64,000 nucleotides of DNA, taken from the NCBI RefSeq assembly GCF_029846175.1, contig NZ_JARWAC010000008.1, positions 25,516-89,515 on the forward strand, given 5' to 3'. Numbering within the stretch: the first letter of the stretch is position 1; each line of letters begins with the position of its first letter. This DNA is from Sphaerisporangium sp. TRM90804. Its GTDB lineage: Bacteria; Actinomycetota; Actinomycetes; Streptosporangiales; Streptosporangiaceae. Below the pieces are notes generated by a model. The model did no database searches. It was not told the origin of the DNA and saw only the letters and a program-made list of their open reading frames with translations. Made by a program: the position numbers and the translations under genes. This document shows, piece after piece, positions 63,915 through 64,000 of this stretch.

Positions 63915-64000
63915 ATGTTCGAAAGGTTCACTGACCGCGCACGGCGTGTTGTCGTCCTGGCCCAGGAAGAGGCCCGGATGCTCAACCACAACTACATCGG
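63915..64000 (+). CDS. clpC: ClpC ATPase, N-terminus (runs off the window end)
   Basis: The ATG at 63915 has GAGGAG nine bases upstream. The 28 visible codons read MFERFTDRARRVVVLAQEEA then RMLNHNYI, the invariant start of the ClpC N-domain. ClpC unfolds proteins for the ClpP protease. The rest lies beyond base 64000. Confidence 0.95.
   Translation, partial: MFERFTDRARRVVVLAQEEARMLNHNYI

Overview
The window reads as the chromosome of a high-GC Gram-positive filamentous actinomycete. The evidence is very GC-rich coding sequence, many GTG starts, leaderless promoters with a -10 box about 6-8 bases before the start codon, and genes typical of Actinobacteria: lsr2, a furA-katG pair, a SAM-IV riboswitch, a c-di-AMP (ydaO) riboswitch and a CebR-type cellulase operator. 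The gene content and order suggest the Streptosporangiaceae (a Nonomuraea, Microbispora or Sphaerisporangium relative). That family assignment is inference, because there is no rRNA in the window.

Layout. From 1 to about 31 kb the genes are mostly accessory and single: the start of a sensor kinase, a secreted beta-helix protein, a double AsnC regulator, a kinase-like ATPase, an S4 RNA-binding protein, tRNA-Arg(ACG), a DHA2-type exporter, several GNATs, furA-katG, a DUF899 protein, and a lower-GC patch (about 11.3-13.5 kb) carrying a small two-TM protein and a TM-GAF protein. These are followed by a GH6 cellulase under a CebR box, a BtrH-like protein, an SNF2 helicase, a D,D-carboxypeptidase, a large secreted phosphodiester glycosidase/metallophosphoesterase fusion, a small MFS transporter and an ABC-F ATPase. 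From 31 to 36 kb lie a lipoprotein, an NAD(P)-binding enoyl-reductase-like protein and an ECF sigma-like protein fused to a zinc anti-sigma motif, a membrane anchor and a proline-rich tail.

From 36 to 46.5 kb is the conserved actinobacterial core block ppa / dacB / DUF2342 metalloprotease / tilS / hpt / ftsH / folE / folP / NTF2-like / folB / folK / DUF3180. It joins nucleotide salvage, tRNA modification, membrane protein quality control and folate synthesis. From 46.7 to 51.7 kb, on the minus strand, are an orphan nuoD, a class V aminotransferase behind a SAM-IV riboswitch, and a MidA-type methyltransferase, with a P450 inserted on the plus strand. From 51.9 to 57.2 kb runs a cofactor operon: DUF2520 / panC / nadB-nadC in one reading frame / coaX, for pantothenate, NAD and CoA. 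The last stretch holds a small LuxR-type regulator, a c-di-AMP-riboswitch-controlled NlpC/P60 hydrolase, an ArgA-like N-acetyltransferase, an RDD membrane protein with a long Tyr-Gly-Gln repeat tract, a 1.2-kb gap, a 49-residue membrane peptide, lsr2, and the start of clpC behind a ClgR-like box.

The most unusual items are the single-frame NadB-NadC polypeptide with an internal ribosome site, the FUS-like low-complexity RDD protein, the sigma/anti-sigma fusion, the orphan NuoD-MidA pairing, and the uncharacterised two-gene membrane/GAF island. No CRISPR array, insertion sequence, prophage or complete defence system was recognised.
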